Below, in pieces: positions 32,425 to 41,200 of a stretch of DNA of 64,000 nucleotides. A program made the translations under genes and the position numbers. Within the stretch, counting starts at the first letter, position 1; each line of letters starts with the position of its first letter. Where the stretch lies: NCBI GenBank assembly GCA_035281645.1, contig DATEDN010000017.1:41823-105822 (forward strand). Reading direction: 5' to 3'. The notes under the pieces were generated by a model. The model was not told the DNA's origin, made no database searches, and worked only from the letters and a program-made list of their open reading frames with translations. Origin of the DNA: JACCTH01 sp035281645 (GTDB lineage Bacteria > Actinomycetota > Acidimicrobiia > Spongiisociales > ZC4RG35).

Positions 32425-32977
32425 AACCCGCCTGCTTCATCGCTCGCTTTTGCTCGCGCAGGACGGCGATGTCGTCCCACTTGGCGACGTCGGCGATGCT
32501 GGGCCAATCGGCGGCGACTGCCTCCCAGCCCTCGGGCCGAATTCCGAGACGCTTTCCCAGGAGGCCGACGAAAATCCGCGACTTGGCCCTGCCAAAACCC
32601 GGCAAGGCCTCTAAACGGCGCAGCAGCTCCTGACCCGAAGAAGCCGTCTCCCACAGCGAGTCCGCCGAGCCCCCATAATTTTCGACCAGCGCTTGGCAAA
32701 GGTCCTGAGTGCGCTTTGCCATCGACGCCGGATAGCGATGAATGACGGGCGGCCCTCGGAAGGCCGCTTCCAGTTCGTCGGGGGGCGTAGCGGCGAGGTC
32801 GCCAGCATCGAGAGGCCGTCCCAGACGCTCGGAGAGCAGCTTGGGCCCATAGAAGGCCCGTTCCATTGGGAACTGCTGATCGAGCAGCATCCCGATCAGG
32901 AGAGCCAGCCCGCTCGAAGCCAGAAGCTGGTTGGCGTCCTCATCTTGGGTGAAAGGGAGTGATGAAGGTCGATCCAC
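32411..32977 (-). CDS. HhH-GPD base-excision repair family protein
   Basis: A 188-residue small HhH-GPD superfamily protein of the actinobacterial TIGR03252 type. The helix-hairpin-helix LEALPGFGRAKSRIFVGLLG (about 128-147) is clear, and LLIGMLLDQQFPMERAF at the N-terminus is characteristic. Related enzymes remove damaged bases, but this short subgroup has no proven activity. GTG 32977 lies nine bases after the stop of the acyltransferase. A TAGCGT box six bases before the GTG may also give a separate leaderless transcript. It converges with the damaged merR gene. Confidence 0.88.
   Translation of the reverse strand: MDRPSSLPFTQDEDANQLLASSGLALLIGMLLDQQFPMERAFYGPKLLSERLGRPLDAGDLAATPPDELEAAFRGPPVIHRYPASMAKRTQDLCQALVENYGGSADSLWETASSGQELLRRLEALPGFGRAKSRIFVGLLGKRLGIRPEGWEAVAADWPSIADVAKWDDIAVLREQKRAMKQAGSNPP
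32415..32432. terminator. Short hairpin shared by convergent gene ends
   Basis: GGCGGGT-TAGA-ACCCGCC is a perfect seven-pair stem with a four-base loop. It lies inside the last codons of the glycosylase gene and spans the frame-corrected merR stop (TAG 32422-32424). It has no T-run, so terminator function is tentative. Confidence 0.35.
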
Positions 32978-32986
32978 AAACCGACG

Positions 32987-34300
32987 CTAGCGAGCCCGAC
33001 GTCGCTCCCACCAACGGGCCCCGCCGACGCCGCCCGCGATGAGCCCGGCCAAGGGGAGCGTGAGGGCGAACCCGTTGAGGCCGTCTTCATCGGCGATGCC
33101 GTAGCGGGCGAGCAACCCAAGCCCGGCGCAGGCGCAGACGACCGCCAATATCGGCCGCCACGATGCAGGGTGGGGCCGACGATCGGCGTGGGGGCGCTCG
33201 TAGCGCCCGAAGACGCCGAGGAAAGGGAGGGTGACCAGCACCAGCGCCAGGAACCACAGCGGGCGGGTGAGCCACCAGCTCGGGGTGTCGACTGCAATCC
33301 CGAGTCCGGGTCCCCCCAACACCGCCAGCAGGCCGATCAGCCCGACCATCGCAGTCAGATGCCATAGATAGAGCGTCATGATGCGGCCGTTGACCAGGAT
33401 CGTGGCGGCCCAGTTTTGCTCCCGGGCCAGGAACCGCCGAGCCGGTCCTTCCAAAGCCAGCAACAACCCGGTCTGAAACACACCAAGGGCAACCAGCGTG
33501 ACCTTGGGGGGTTGGCTGTTAGTCACCGCCGCGGTGTCGAGGCCGACCATCGCCACCGGATAGGGACCCAAGGCGACCAAGGCGGCGGTGGCAGCAAGTC
33601 CCGCCAAGGCCAGACCGAAGCGGGCGCCGGCATTGCCGAGCTTGGCGTCTGCCCAGGCATAGCCCAGGCTGTGAATCGTTCCCCAGACAAAGAGATAGTT
33701 CAGGTAGCCGACATAGTCGAGACCCAGCCCCAGGCTGACGAGATCGATCAGCCCGGCAACGACCGCGGTGCAGGCGATCGAAGCCCAACCCCACTTCTCC
33801 CACGCCGCCAGGGTGAGCGGGGCCAGGGCAACGATGGCGACGTAGGTGGCGAGAAACCACACCGGGACCAGGGCCGCCTGCGATCCGAGCCGCACCAGCT
33901 CGACGTCGATCCCTCGATTGAGCAGCGCTGCCGCCCCAAAGGACCAGACGATCAGCAAAGGCACCACCGGGAGAAGAAGACGGCGGAGGCGCGCCGTGAG
34001 CCAGGCCCCGTATGGCTCGTGCCGGCGCCTGGCGGCCCGGAGGCCGGCGGCATTGGCATATCCACCGACCAGGAAGAAGATCGGCATCACCTGGAGGATC
34101 CATGTCAGGTAGTGCACTCGGCGGTTCTCGGTGAGAAGGTTGAACACCTCCAGCCCATCGGCTCCGAAATAGGCCCCTGCCATCAGCCAATGTCCGAAAA
34201 CCACCACCATGATCGAGGCTGCCCGCAGAAAGTCGACATAGCGATTGCGCGACTCGGGAGTCTGGCGGGCCATCTCCCTGGTTCGGGCCAATTGGGTCAT
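32987..34300 (-). CDS. Acyltransferase 3 family membrane protein
   Basis: A 437-residue integral membrane protein with about ten hydrophobic helices. The N-terminal signature YVDFLRAASIMVVVFGHWLM carries the catalytic-type His of the acyltransferase 3 family, followed by QVMPIFFLVGGYANAAGL with an RR-rich loop. Members transfer O-acyl groups to sugars, peptidoglycan or lipids at the outer face of the membrane. The acceptor is unknown; no glycosyltransferases are near. GATCAT six bases before ATG 34300 may be a leaderless -10 box. Confidence 0.9.
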   Translation of the reverse strand: MTQLARTREMARQTPESRNRYVDFLRAASIMVVVFGHWLMAGAYFGADGLEVFNLLTENRRVHYLTWILQVMPIFFLVGGYANAAGLRAARRRHEPYGAWLTARLRRLLLPVVPLLIVWSFGAAALLNRGIDVELVRLGSQAALVPVWFLATYVAIVALAPLTLAAWEKWGWASIACTAVVAGLIDLVSLGLGLDYVGYLNYLFVWGTIHSLGYAWADAKLGNAGARFGLALAGLAATAALVALGPYPVAMVGLDTAAVTNSQPPKVTLVALGVFQTGLLLALEGPARRFLAREQNWAATILVNGRIMTLYLWHLTAMVGLIGLLAVLGGPGLGIAVDTPSWWLTRPLWFLALVLVTLPFLGVFGRYERPHADRRPHPASWRPILAVVCACAGLGLLARYGIADEDGLNGFALTLPLAGLIAGGVGGARWWERRRAR

Positions 34301-34368
34301 GAGGAGATGATCGGCGCTCCGCGGCCGCCCGTCGAGTAGGGAAACCCCTGATTGTCAGCCGCCAAGTA

Positions 34369-36417
34369 TCAGCTGCTTGCTCGGTGGAGGAAGGCCGCCA
34401 TCTGCTCCCGCAATACCGACTCACCGGGGCAGAAGAAGAGAGGCGAGGCCGAGCATCCCTTGGTGATCCCGCTTTGGTAGAGGGCAGCAATGTCGCCGGC
34501 GTGGGTGCCGCCGACATCGGCGAAGGGGTTCGGAGCTCCCGTCGGAATATCGAAGGCCCGGACGAGGAAGCTCGCCATCTGCTCCCGGGTGACTGATTGC
34601 TCGGGGCAATAGCTCCCAGCGGCGCAGCCGGTGGTGATGCCGGCGGCCGCCAGGCTGTTGATGTCGGCTTCATGCGAGCTGCCGATGTCATCGGAGAAGA
34701 AGTCTTGGGAGGCCGGGGCCAAGTCGAGCGCTCGAACGAGGAAGGTCGCCATCTGCGCTCTCGTCACCGGCAAGCGGGGACAGAACCAGTCGTTGAAAGG
34801 AGGGTTGCAGCCGATGGTGATTCCTTCGGCGGCCGCCCATTCGATATCAGGGGCGAAGGGGTTCTGATCATCATCACCGAAACGACCGACGAAGTTGTAG
34901 GAGGGCGGATCGTCGCACTCGAAGTCGGGGGAGCGAAACCACCCATCGATGTCGCTGTAGATCTGTCGGTTGCCAAGGGCGATCGCCACCGCACCAGAGG
35001 CGTTCAACCGGTAGAGGTCGCCATTCCCGTCGCCGTCGTAGTCGGAGATTCGGAAGATGTCGTCTGCGGCCACCGAGAGCGGGATCGAGATGGTCTCAGC
35101 GGCGGCGACATAGCCGGAAGCCGCCAGGATCACCTGAAGAGATCCATTCGGGGCCAGTCGGTAGAGGTCAGGAACTCCGTCGAGGTCCCTCTCTCCGATC
35201 ATCACCCGTCCCGCCCCGGCGGGGAGCTCAGCCGATAGAAGCAATGACCCGTATCCCGAGCCGCCGTCCCAGATTTCGAGGTCGGACCCGTCCACCTTGT
35301 AAAGGTCGGCCCTTCCGTCCGAGTTGTAATCAGCCAGGAGGAGAGTCGCCGAGGAGTCGGCGGAGGCGCCGGTGCTGACGGTGCGGACGTCCTGGTAAAA
35401 GCCCTTGGCCTGGTAGATCCGCAACTCGACCCGGCCTCCGGACGTGGAGGCGAAGGCGATGTCGGGGCGGCCGCCGAACGCGGTATTGCCGAAGATGGCC
35501 TGCTGCCCGGTCGGTGCCCCCGGCAACTGGAAACGGGAAAACCCGCACATTCCGAAATCGGCCCAGGATCCGGTGATTTCGAGGGTGGGTCCGGCCACCG
35601 GGTGCTGGCGAATGCGGACGGCGTCGACGGCGCCGTCTCCGGTCAAGTCGGCCAGAGCATCTACGGCTCCGCTTTGTCGCGGGCCGAGGGCGGTGCTGGG
35701 GGTCGACACCGCCTCCCCGAACGGTGCCCGGGGGGCGAGCGAGGGGTAAGGGGCAGGAACCGGGCCGTAACCGGGAGTGGCGGCGGGACCCATCCACGAA
35801 TAGTGCATCGCGTCCTTGCTTCCCACCCAGTCGCCTCCCCAGCAGAAGCCGGCCTGGCGCCATGCGTTGACGTACCACTCGGGCATGTCGGTGATCAGGC
35901 TCGAGGCGGTTGGGTTCGAGCGCGAGTTGATGTCGACCGCCGCCCCGAAGGCGTGATAGCTGATCGATCGGGTACCGGTCACGGTGCGAGCGGTGAAGCC
36001 GAAGGTCTCGCCGGATCGAGTCGGGTAGTTGCCCCCCGCCGCGGCGAGGTTGGCGGCTACCTGGTTGAAGGCAGCGAGGGCGCGGCCATGTACCCGGACC
36101 GTGAGCCCACCGGAGAAAGGAACCGGCCAGAAAACCGACGCCGCCCGGGCCTGACCGATGGTTCTGCCAAACATGGCGCCGAAGGGACCCCGTAAAGGCT
36201 CAGAGTCAGCCAATCCCCCCTGGTTGCGAGCGAGCGCCGAAAAGAGTCGGGGGACGCCACAACCGTTCGACTCCGAGTAGGTCGCCTCTACGTCTCCACC
36301 GCCATCGGCACGGGCAGCCAGCGGGAGCATCGTGAACAGAAGGACAGCTCCCAAGATCAGCCGTCCCCGGCGTGAACTCCCCCGGGAGCCATGGACGCCC
36401 AATGGCTTGGGTGCCAT
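34369..36417 (-). CDS. Secreted M15 peptidase-VCBS repeat-SLH domain protein
   Basis: A 682-residue exported protein. A Sec signal peptide (about 1-37, LILGAVLLFTMLPLAARA) is followed by a VanY/M15-type D-Ala-D-Ala peptidase domain. Zinc ligands are His155 and Asp162 in YHAFGAAVDIN and His205 in KDAMHYSW. Residues about 245-505 hold VCBS/FG-GAP-like repeats with Asp-rich loops (LADYNSDGRADLY, ISDYDGDGNGDLYRL) that probably bind calcium. Three SLH modules finish it, each with VTREQMASFLVRA-like sequence. It probably acts on the cell wall while anchored to secondary wall polymer. Its TAGGGT box is fused back to back with that of the divergent aminotransferase. Confidence 0.9.
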   Translation of the reverse strand: MAPKPLGVHGSRGSSRRGRLILGAVLLFTMLPLAARADGGGDVEATYSESNGCGVPRLFSALARNQGGLADSEPLRGPFGAMFGRTIGQARAASVFWPVPFSGGLTVRVHGRALAAFNQVAANLAAAGGNYPTRSGETFGFTARTVTGTRSISYHAFGAAVDINSRSNPTASSLITDMPEWYVNAWRQAGFCWGGDWVGSKDAMHYSWMGPAATPGYGPVPAPYPSLAPRAPFGEAVSTPSTALGPRQSGAVDALADLTGDGAVDAVRIRQHPVAGPTLEITGSWADFGMCGFSRFQLPGAPTGQQAIFGNTAFGGRPDIAFASTSGGRVELRIYQAKGFYQDVRTVSTGASADSSATLLLADYNSDGRADLYKVDGSDLEIWDGGSGYGSLLLSAELPAGAGRVMIGERDLDGVPDLYRLAPNGSLQVILAASGYVAAAETISIPLSVAADDIFRISDYDGDGNGDLYRLNASGAVAIALGNRQIYSDIDGWFRSPDFECDDPPSYNFVGRFGDDDQNPFAPDIEWAAAEGITIGCNPPFNDWFCPRLPVTRAQMATFLVRALDLAPASQDFFSDDIGSSHEADINSLAAAGITTGCAAGSYCPEQSVTREQMASFLVRAFDIPTGAPNPFADVGGTHAGDIAALYQSGITKGCSASPLFFCPGESVLREQMAAFLHRASS

Positions 36418-36423
36418 GCCGTC

Positions 36424-36433
36424 ACCCTAGCCT
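36424..36433. promoter_or_regulatory. Fused back-to-back -10 boxes (bidirectional promoter)
   Basis: ACCCTAGCCT reads as TAGGGT on the minus strand and TAGCCT on the plus strand, sharing the central TA. Each box is exactly six bases from its start codon (ATG 36417 minus, GTG 36440 plus). Both transcripts should be leaderless and compete for polymerase. Confidence 0.6.
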
Positions 36434-36439
36434 GCCCAG

Positions 36440-37612
36440 GTGGCGCCCAAGGTCAGCAGATTCAACGAGCGCCTGCGGCCGTTCGGCTCGACCATCTTCG
36501 CCGACATCACCTCGCGAGCCGTGGCCGCCGGGGCGATCAATCTCGGTCAGGGCTTTCCCAACTTCGACGGACCGAACTTCGTCAAGGAGGCTGCCATCGA
36601 GGCGATCCATCGGGGGATGGGCCAGTACGCCCCGACCAACGGATTACCGGATCTGGTGGCGGCACTCGCCAAGCGCTACCGCCCGACTCTCGGTGAGATT
36701 GATCCCGCCCGGCACGTCACCGTCACCTCCGGTTGCACTGAAGCTCTGGCGGCCACGTTCCTCGGGGTTCTCCAGCCCGGCGACGGGGTCATCCTGATCG
36801 AGCCCACCTACGACGCCTACCCGGCAGACGTTGCCCTCGCCGGCGCCCATCCGCAGTTTCTGACGCTGGGGCCACCAGACTTTGGCCTCGACCCCGAGAA
36901 GCTCGAGGCGTTGATCACGGAAAAGACTCGAGCAATCGTGGTCAACACCCCGCACAATCCCAGCGGACGGGTCTTCTCCCTCGAAGAGTTGGCTGCGATC
37001 GCCGAGGTCTGCCGACGCCACGACCTGATCGCCATCACCGACGAGGTCTACGAGCACTTGGTCTACGAGGGCGAGCATGTCTCACTCGGGTCGATGGAGG
37101 GAATGTGGGAGCGGACGATCACCCTTTCCTCTCTCGGCAAGACGTTCTCTCTCACCGGCTGGAAGGTGGGCTGGGCGGTGGCGCCCACCGAACTGACCAA
37201 CGCCATCCGCTCGGCTCATCAGTTCCTCACCTTCGCCACCGCTACCCCCCTCCAACATGCGGCCTCGGTCGCTCTCGGAGCACCGGCCTCATACTTCCAA
37301 GAGCTGCGGGAGTCCTACCGGTCGAAGAGGGACTTGCTGGCGGCGGGCTTGGACCGTCTCGGCTTTGAGATCTTCATGCCGGCCGGCACGTATTTCTTGA
37401 TGGCCGACCACTCTCGGTTCGGTGACCGTGACGATGTCGCTTTCGTCCACCGCTTGATCGATGAGGTCGGTGTTGCCGCCATCCCCCCCAGCGCCTTCTA
37501 TCACGATCCGCAAGTGGCAAAGCGATTGGTTCGTTTCGCCTTCTGCAAAGACGAGGCGACGCTGGTCGAGGCCCTGGAACGCCTGAGCAACCTGAAGCCG
37601 GTTGCTCGCTAG
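36440..37612 (+). CDS. Class I/II aminotransferase (methionine/kynurenine aminotransferase-like)
   Basis: A 390-residue fold-type-I PLP aminotransferase. Visible motifs are INLGQGFPNFDGP near the N-terminus, GQYAPTNGLPDLVAAL, the cofactor region TVTSGCTEALAATFLG, NTPHNPSGRVFS, ITDEVYEHLVYEG, and the PLP lysine in SLGKTFSLTGWKVGW. The final RFAFCKDE holds the substrate-carboxylate Arg. GQGFPNFDGP and SLGKTFSxTGWK resemble YbdL/kynurenine aminotransferase, so methionine or aromatic amino acids are likely donors. GTG 36440 follows a TAGCCT box by six bases. Its stop overlaps that of the convergent MarR gene by four bases. Confidence 0.93.
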   Translation: MAPKVSRFNERLRPFGSTIFADITSRAVAAGAINLGQGFPNFDGPNFVKEAAIEAIHRGMGQYAPTNGLPDLVAALAKRYRPTLGEIDPARHVTVTSGCTEALAATFLGVLQPGDGVILIEPTYDAYPADVALAGAHPQFLTLGPPDFGLDPEKLEALITEKTRAIVVNTPHNPSGRVFSLEELAAIAEVCRRHDLIAITDEVYEHLVYEGEHVSLGSMEGMWERTITLSSLGKTFSLTGWKVGWAVAPTELTNAIRSAHQFLTFATATPLQHAASVALGAPASYFQELRESYRSKRDLLAAGLDRLGFEIFMPAGTYFLMADHSRFGDRDDVAFVHRLIDEVGVAAIPPSAFYHDPQVAKRLVRFAFCKDEATLVEALERLSNLKPVAR

Positions 37613-38082
37613 TCCTCCAACATCTCCTCGAGGATCCGAAGACCCTGCACCAGCTGGCCGAGCTCCCGTTCGGTCCGGCCGCGAAGCCGAGACGCCATCG
37701 CCCGCACCCGGTTGGCTCTCGCCCTGTTGACCATTCGCCGACCCGCCGGGGTCAGTCGGACGACGACGCTGCGCCCGTCCAGTGAGTTTTCGAGTTTCTT
37801 GACGAACCCCGCCTCTTCCAGCATCAGCACCATCCGGGTGATGGCGGGCCGGCTGACCGAGAGGGCGTCGGCCAGTTCACTGACCGTCAGCTGGCTCACG
37901 TTCTGGCCGAGGCCAGCCCTCTCCAGGGCAGCCAGCAACTCGATGCGTTCCACCGAAAGGCCGGTGTCTTCCTCGAGTGCCCGAAATTGCCGCGACCACC
38001 GGGTGAGGACGGCTTCGGCTCGAACCGAGGTCAGGTTGGTGGCGGTGCGCCGGAGAGGGGAGGGAAGCGAAGGGGTCTCCAC
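37609..38082 (-). CDS. MarR family transcriptional regulator
   Basis: A 157-residue winged-helix repressor. The helix-turn-helix is LTVSELADALSVSRPAITRMV (about 66-86) and the wing is FVKKLENSLDGRSVVVRLTPAG. Flanking helices form the dimer interface. GTG 38082 is preceded by TACCGT at seven bases, consistent with a leaderless start. Targets may be its own promoter or the neighbouring genes. The 203-base gap to rpoB contains the rpoB promoter on the other strand. Confidence 0.92.
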   Translation of the reverse strand: METPSLPSPLRRTATNLTSVRAEAVLTRWSRQFRALEEDTGLSVERIELLAALERAGLGQNVSQLTVSELADALSVSRPAITRMVLMLEEAGFVKKLENSLDGRSVVVRLTPAGRRMVNRARANRVRAMASRLRGRTERELGQLVQGLRILEEMLED

Positions 38083-38119
38083 CCTTCATACGGTAAACCC
38101 CACAAGTTCTGCCAAGCCC

Positions 38120-38149
38120 TTGACGAATTTCCCGATCTTGCGATAGAGT
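38120..38149 (+). promoter_or_regulatory. rpoB promoter
   Basis: TTGACG (38120-38125), an 18-base spacer and TAGAGT (38144-38149) form a good -35/-10 pair about 137 bases before the rpoB start. This indicates that rpoBC has its own promoter and a leader of roughly 130 bases. Confidence 0.65.
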
Positions 38150-38170
38150 GACCCCCGTTCTCCGGAACCA

Positions 38171-38196
38171 CCGGACCGTGCTTCCCGCACGGCCGG
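38171..38196 (+). promoter_or_regulatory. Stem-loop in the rpoB leader
   Basis: CCGTGC-TTCCC-GCACGG (38176-38192) extended by CCGG on both sides (one bulged A) forms a stable hairpin in the 5' leader, about 20 bases after the predicted transcription start. It may be an attenuator or stabiliser. No T-run follows. Confidence 0.5.
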
Positions 38197-38285
38197 AATG
38201 ATTAGATCCTCTGTTTGGGGTTTGCTTGCGCGTCTGCTAGCATCCCCATTGCCTGTCCCTGAACCACCCCCAAGGAGGATCCCCG

Positions 38286-41200
38286 TTGGCTTCGCGCGTG
38301 GCCGAACGCTTGTCCTTTGCCAAGATCCCGGAGGTTCTGCCTCTGCCCGATCTATTGGCCGTCCAGCACGAGTCTTTTCAATGGTTTATCGATGAGGGCT
38401 TGCGAGAGATCTTCGAGGAGATCTCTCCGATCGAGGACTTCACCGGTTCTCTCGCCCTCGAACTGACCGATCATCGCTTTGGCGATCCGCCTCACTCCCT
38501 TGAGGAGTGCAAGGAACGCGACCAGAACTACGCCAAGCCGCTCTTCGTCACCGCGCGCTTCATGAACCGGGGGACCGGGGAGATCAAGGAGCAGCAAGTC
38601 TTCCTCGGCGATTTCCCCATCATGACTGAGCACGGTGTGTTCATCATCAACGGCACCGAGCGGGTGGTGGTCTCCCAACTCGTTCGCTCTCCCGGCGTCT
38701 ATTTCGACGAGGCCGACGACAAAGGTTCAGATCGCAAGATCTACTCGGGACGGATCATCCCCGGGCGCGGCGCCTGGCTCGAGTTCGATACCGACAAGCG
38801 CGACACCATCGGAGTGCGCGTCGACCGCAAGCGGCGGCAGTACGTCTCGGCATTCCTTCGGGCCCTTGGCATCGCCGAGACCGACCAGGAGATCCTTGAC
38901 CTCTTCGATGGAGCCGAGTCGATCAAGAACACGATCGAGCGCGATACCGCCCACGATCGTGATGAGGCCCTGGTTGATCTCTATCGCAAGCTTCGTCCCG
39001 GTGAGCCCACCACGATCGAATCCGCCAAGAACCTGATCCAGACTCTTTTCCGCAACCCCAAGCGTTATGACCTCACCCGGGTCGGCCGCTACAAGGTGGC
39101 GCAGAAGTTCAACGACGAGAACGACCCCGACAACAAGATGCTCCGTGACGAGGACATCCTCGACACGATCAAGTACCTGGTTGCCCTCCACGCTCGTCAG
39201 CCCACGGTTGTCACCCATCGGGGAGTCGAGGTGCCGGTGGCGATCGACGACATCGATCACTTCGGGAACCGGCGGATTCGCACCGTTGGCGAACTGATCC
39301 AAAATCAGGTGCGGGTGGGACTGACCCGTCTCGAGCGGGTGGTGAAGGAGCGCATGACCACCCAGGATCCGGATGCGATCACCCCCCAGAGCCTGATCAA
39401 CATCCGTCCCGTCACGGCCTCGATCAAGGAGTTCTTCGGTACCTCCCAGCTGAGCCAGTTCATGGACCAGCCCAACCCGCTGGCCGGGCTCACTCACCGA
39501 CGCCGATTGTCGGCGCTGGGACCAGGGGGCCTATCGCGAGAGCGGGCCGGCTTCGAGGTGCGCGACGTTCACCCTTCCCACTACGGGCGGATGTGCCCGA
39601 TCGAAACTCCTGAAGGACCCAACATTGGCCTCATCGGCTCATTGGCCACCTACGCCAGGGTCAATCGGTATGGGTTCATCGAGACCCCCTATCGCCGGGT
39701 GGAAAAGGGACGAGTCACCGATCAGGTCGACTACCTCACCGCCACCGAGGAGGAGCGCCACGTCATCGCCCAGGCCAATGCTCCGCTGCGGGAGGATGGT
39801 CGGTTTCGCAACGACCGGGTCCTGGTCCGAAAGGGGAGCGAGGTCGACTCGGTCACCCCGTCCCAGGTTGACTATATGGACGTCTCCCCGAAGCAGATCA
39901 TTTCGGTTTCGACGGCCCTGATTCCCTTCCTCGAACACGACGACGCCAACCGCGCTCTCATGGGCTCCAACATGCAGCGCCAGGCTGTGCCGTTGCTCCG
40001 CTCCGATGCCCCTCTGGTGGGGACCGGAGTCGAAGGCCGGGCCGCCCTCGACTCAGGCGACATGGTCGTGTCGACCGTGACCGGTGACGTCATCGAGGTC
40101 ACGGGTGAGCACATCATCGTCAAGGACCGCGACAACCGGAAGCACACGTTCAAGCTGGCCAAATTCGACCGCTCCAATCAAGGGACCTGCATCAACCAGA
40201 AACCCCTGGTGAGGGAAGGTGACAAGATCAAGGCCGGCGAGGTCCTCGCCGACGGCCCCTCCACCGACCAGGGCGAGCTCGCCCTCGGTCGCAACCTGTT
40301 GGTGGCCTTCATGCCCTGGCAGGGCCACAACTTCGAAGACGCCATCATCATTTCCGAGCGCCTGGTGAAGGATGACCTGCTGACTTCGATCCATATCGAA
40401 GAGCATGAGATCGATGCCCGCGACACCAAGCTTGGGGCCGAGGAGATCACCCGCGACATTCCCAATGTCGCCGAGGAGATCCTGGCCAACCTCGACGAGG
40501 ACGGGATCATCCGTATCGGCGCCGAGGTGGGACCGGGCGATTATCTGGTCGGAAAGGTCACCCCCAAGGGCGAGACCGAGCTCACCCCGGAAGAAAGGCT
40601 TCTGCGGGCGATCTTCGGTGAGAAGGCCCGAGAAGTGCGCGACACCTCTTTGAAGGTCCCTCACGGCGAATCTGGCAAGGTCACGTCCGTGAAGGTGTTC
40701 AAGAGGTCGGAGGGCTTCGAGCTTCCGCCCGGTGTTAATGAGCTGGTCCGGGTTTACGTGGCCCAGAGCCGCAAGATCTCGGAGGGAGACAAGCTGGCCG
40801 GGCGCCATGGCAACAAGGGCGTGATCTCGAAGATCCTGCCGGAAGAGGACATGCCGTTCCTTGAGGACGGCACGCCGGTCGACATCATCCTCTCGCCGCT
40901 GGGTGTCCCGTCCCGAATGAACCTGGGCCAGGTGCTGGAGACGCACCTGGGCTGGGCGGCCGCGGCCGGGTGGAAACCGTTCCGTTCCGACAGTCCCGCC
41001 TCAGCTGGAACCGAGGGGTGGACCAAGGTTGCCACCCCGGTATTCGACGGCGCTCGCGAAGAGGAGCTGGCTGCGGTCTTGGCCAATTCACTCCCCAATC
41101 GCGATGGCGTGCAGCTCGTAGGCGAGTCCGGCAAAGCCGTGCTCTACGACGGCCGCAGCGGCGATCCTTTCGATACTCCGATCACGGTCGGCTACATCTA

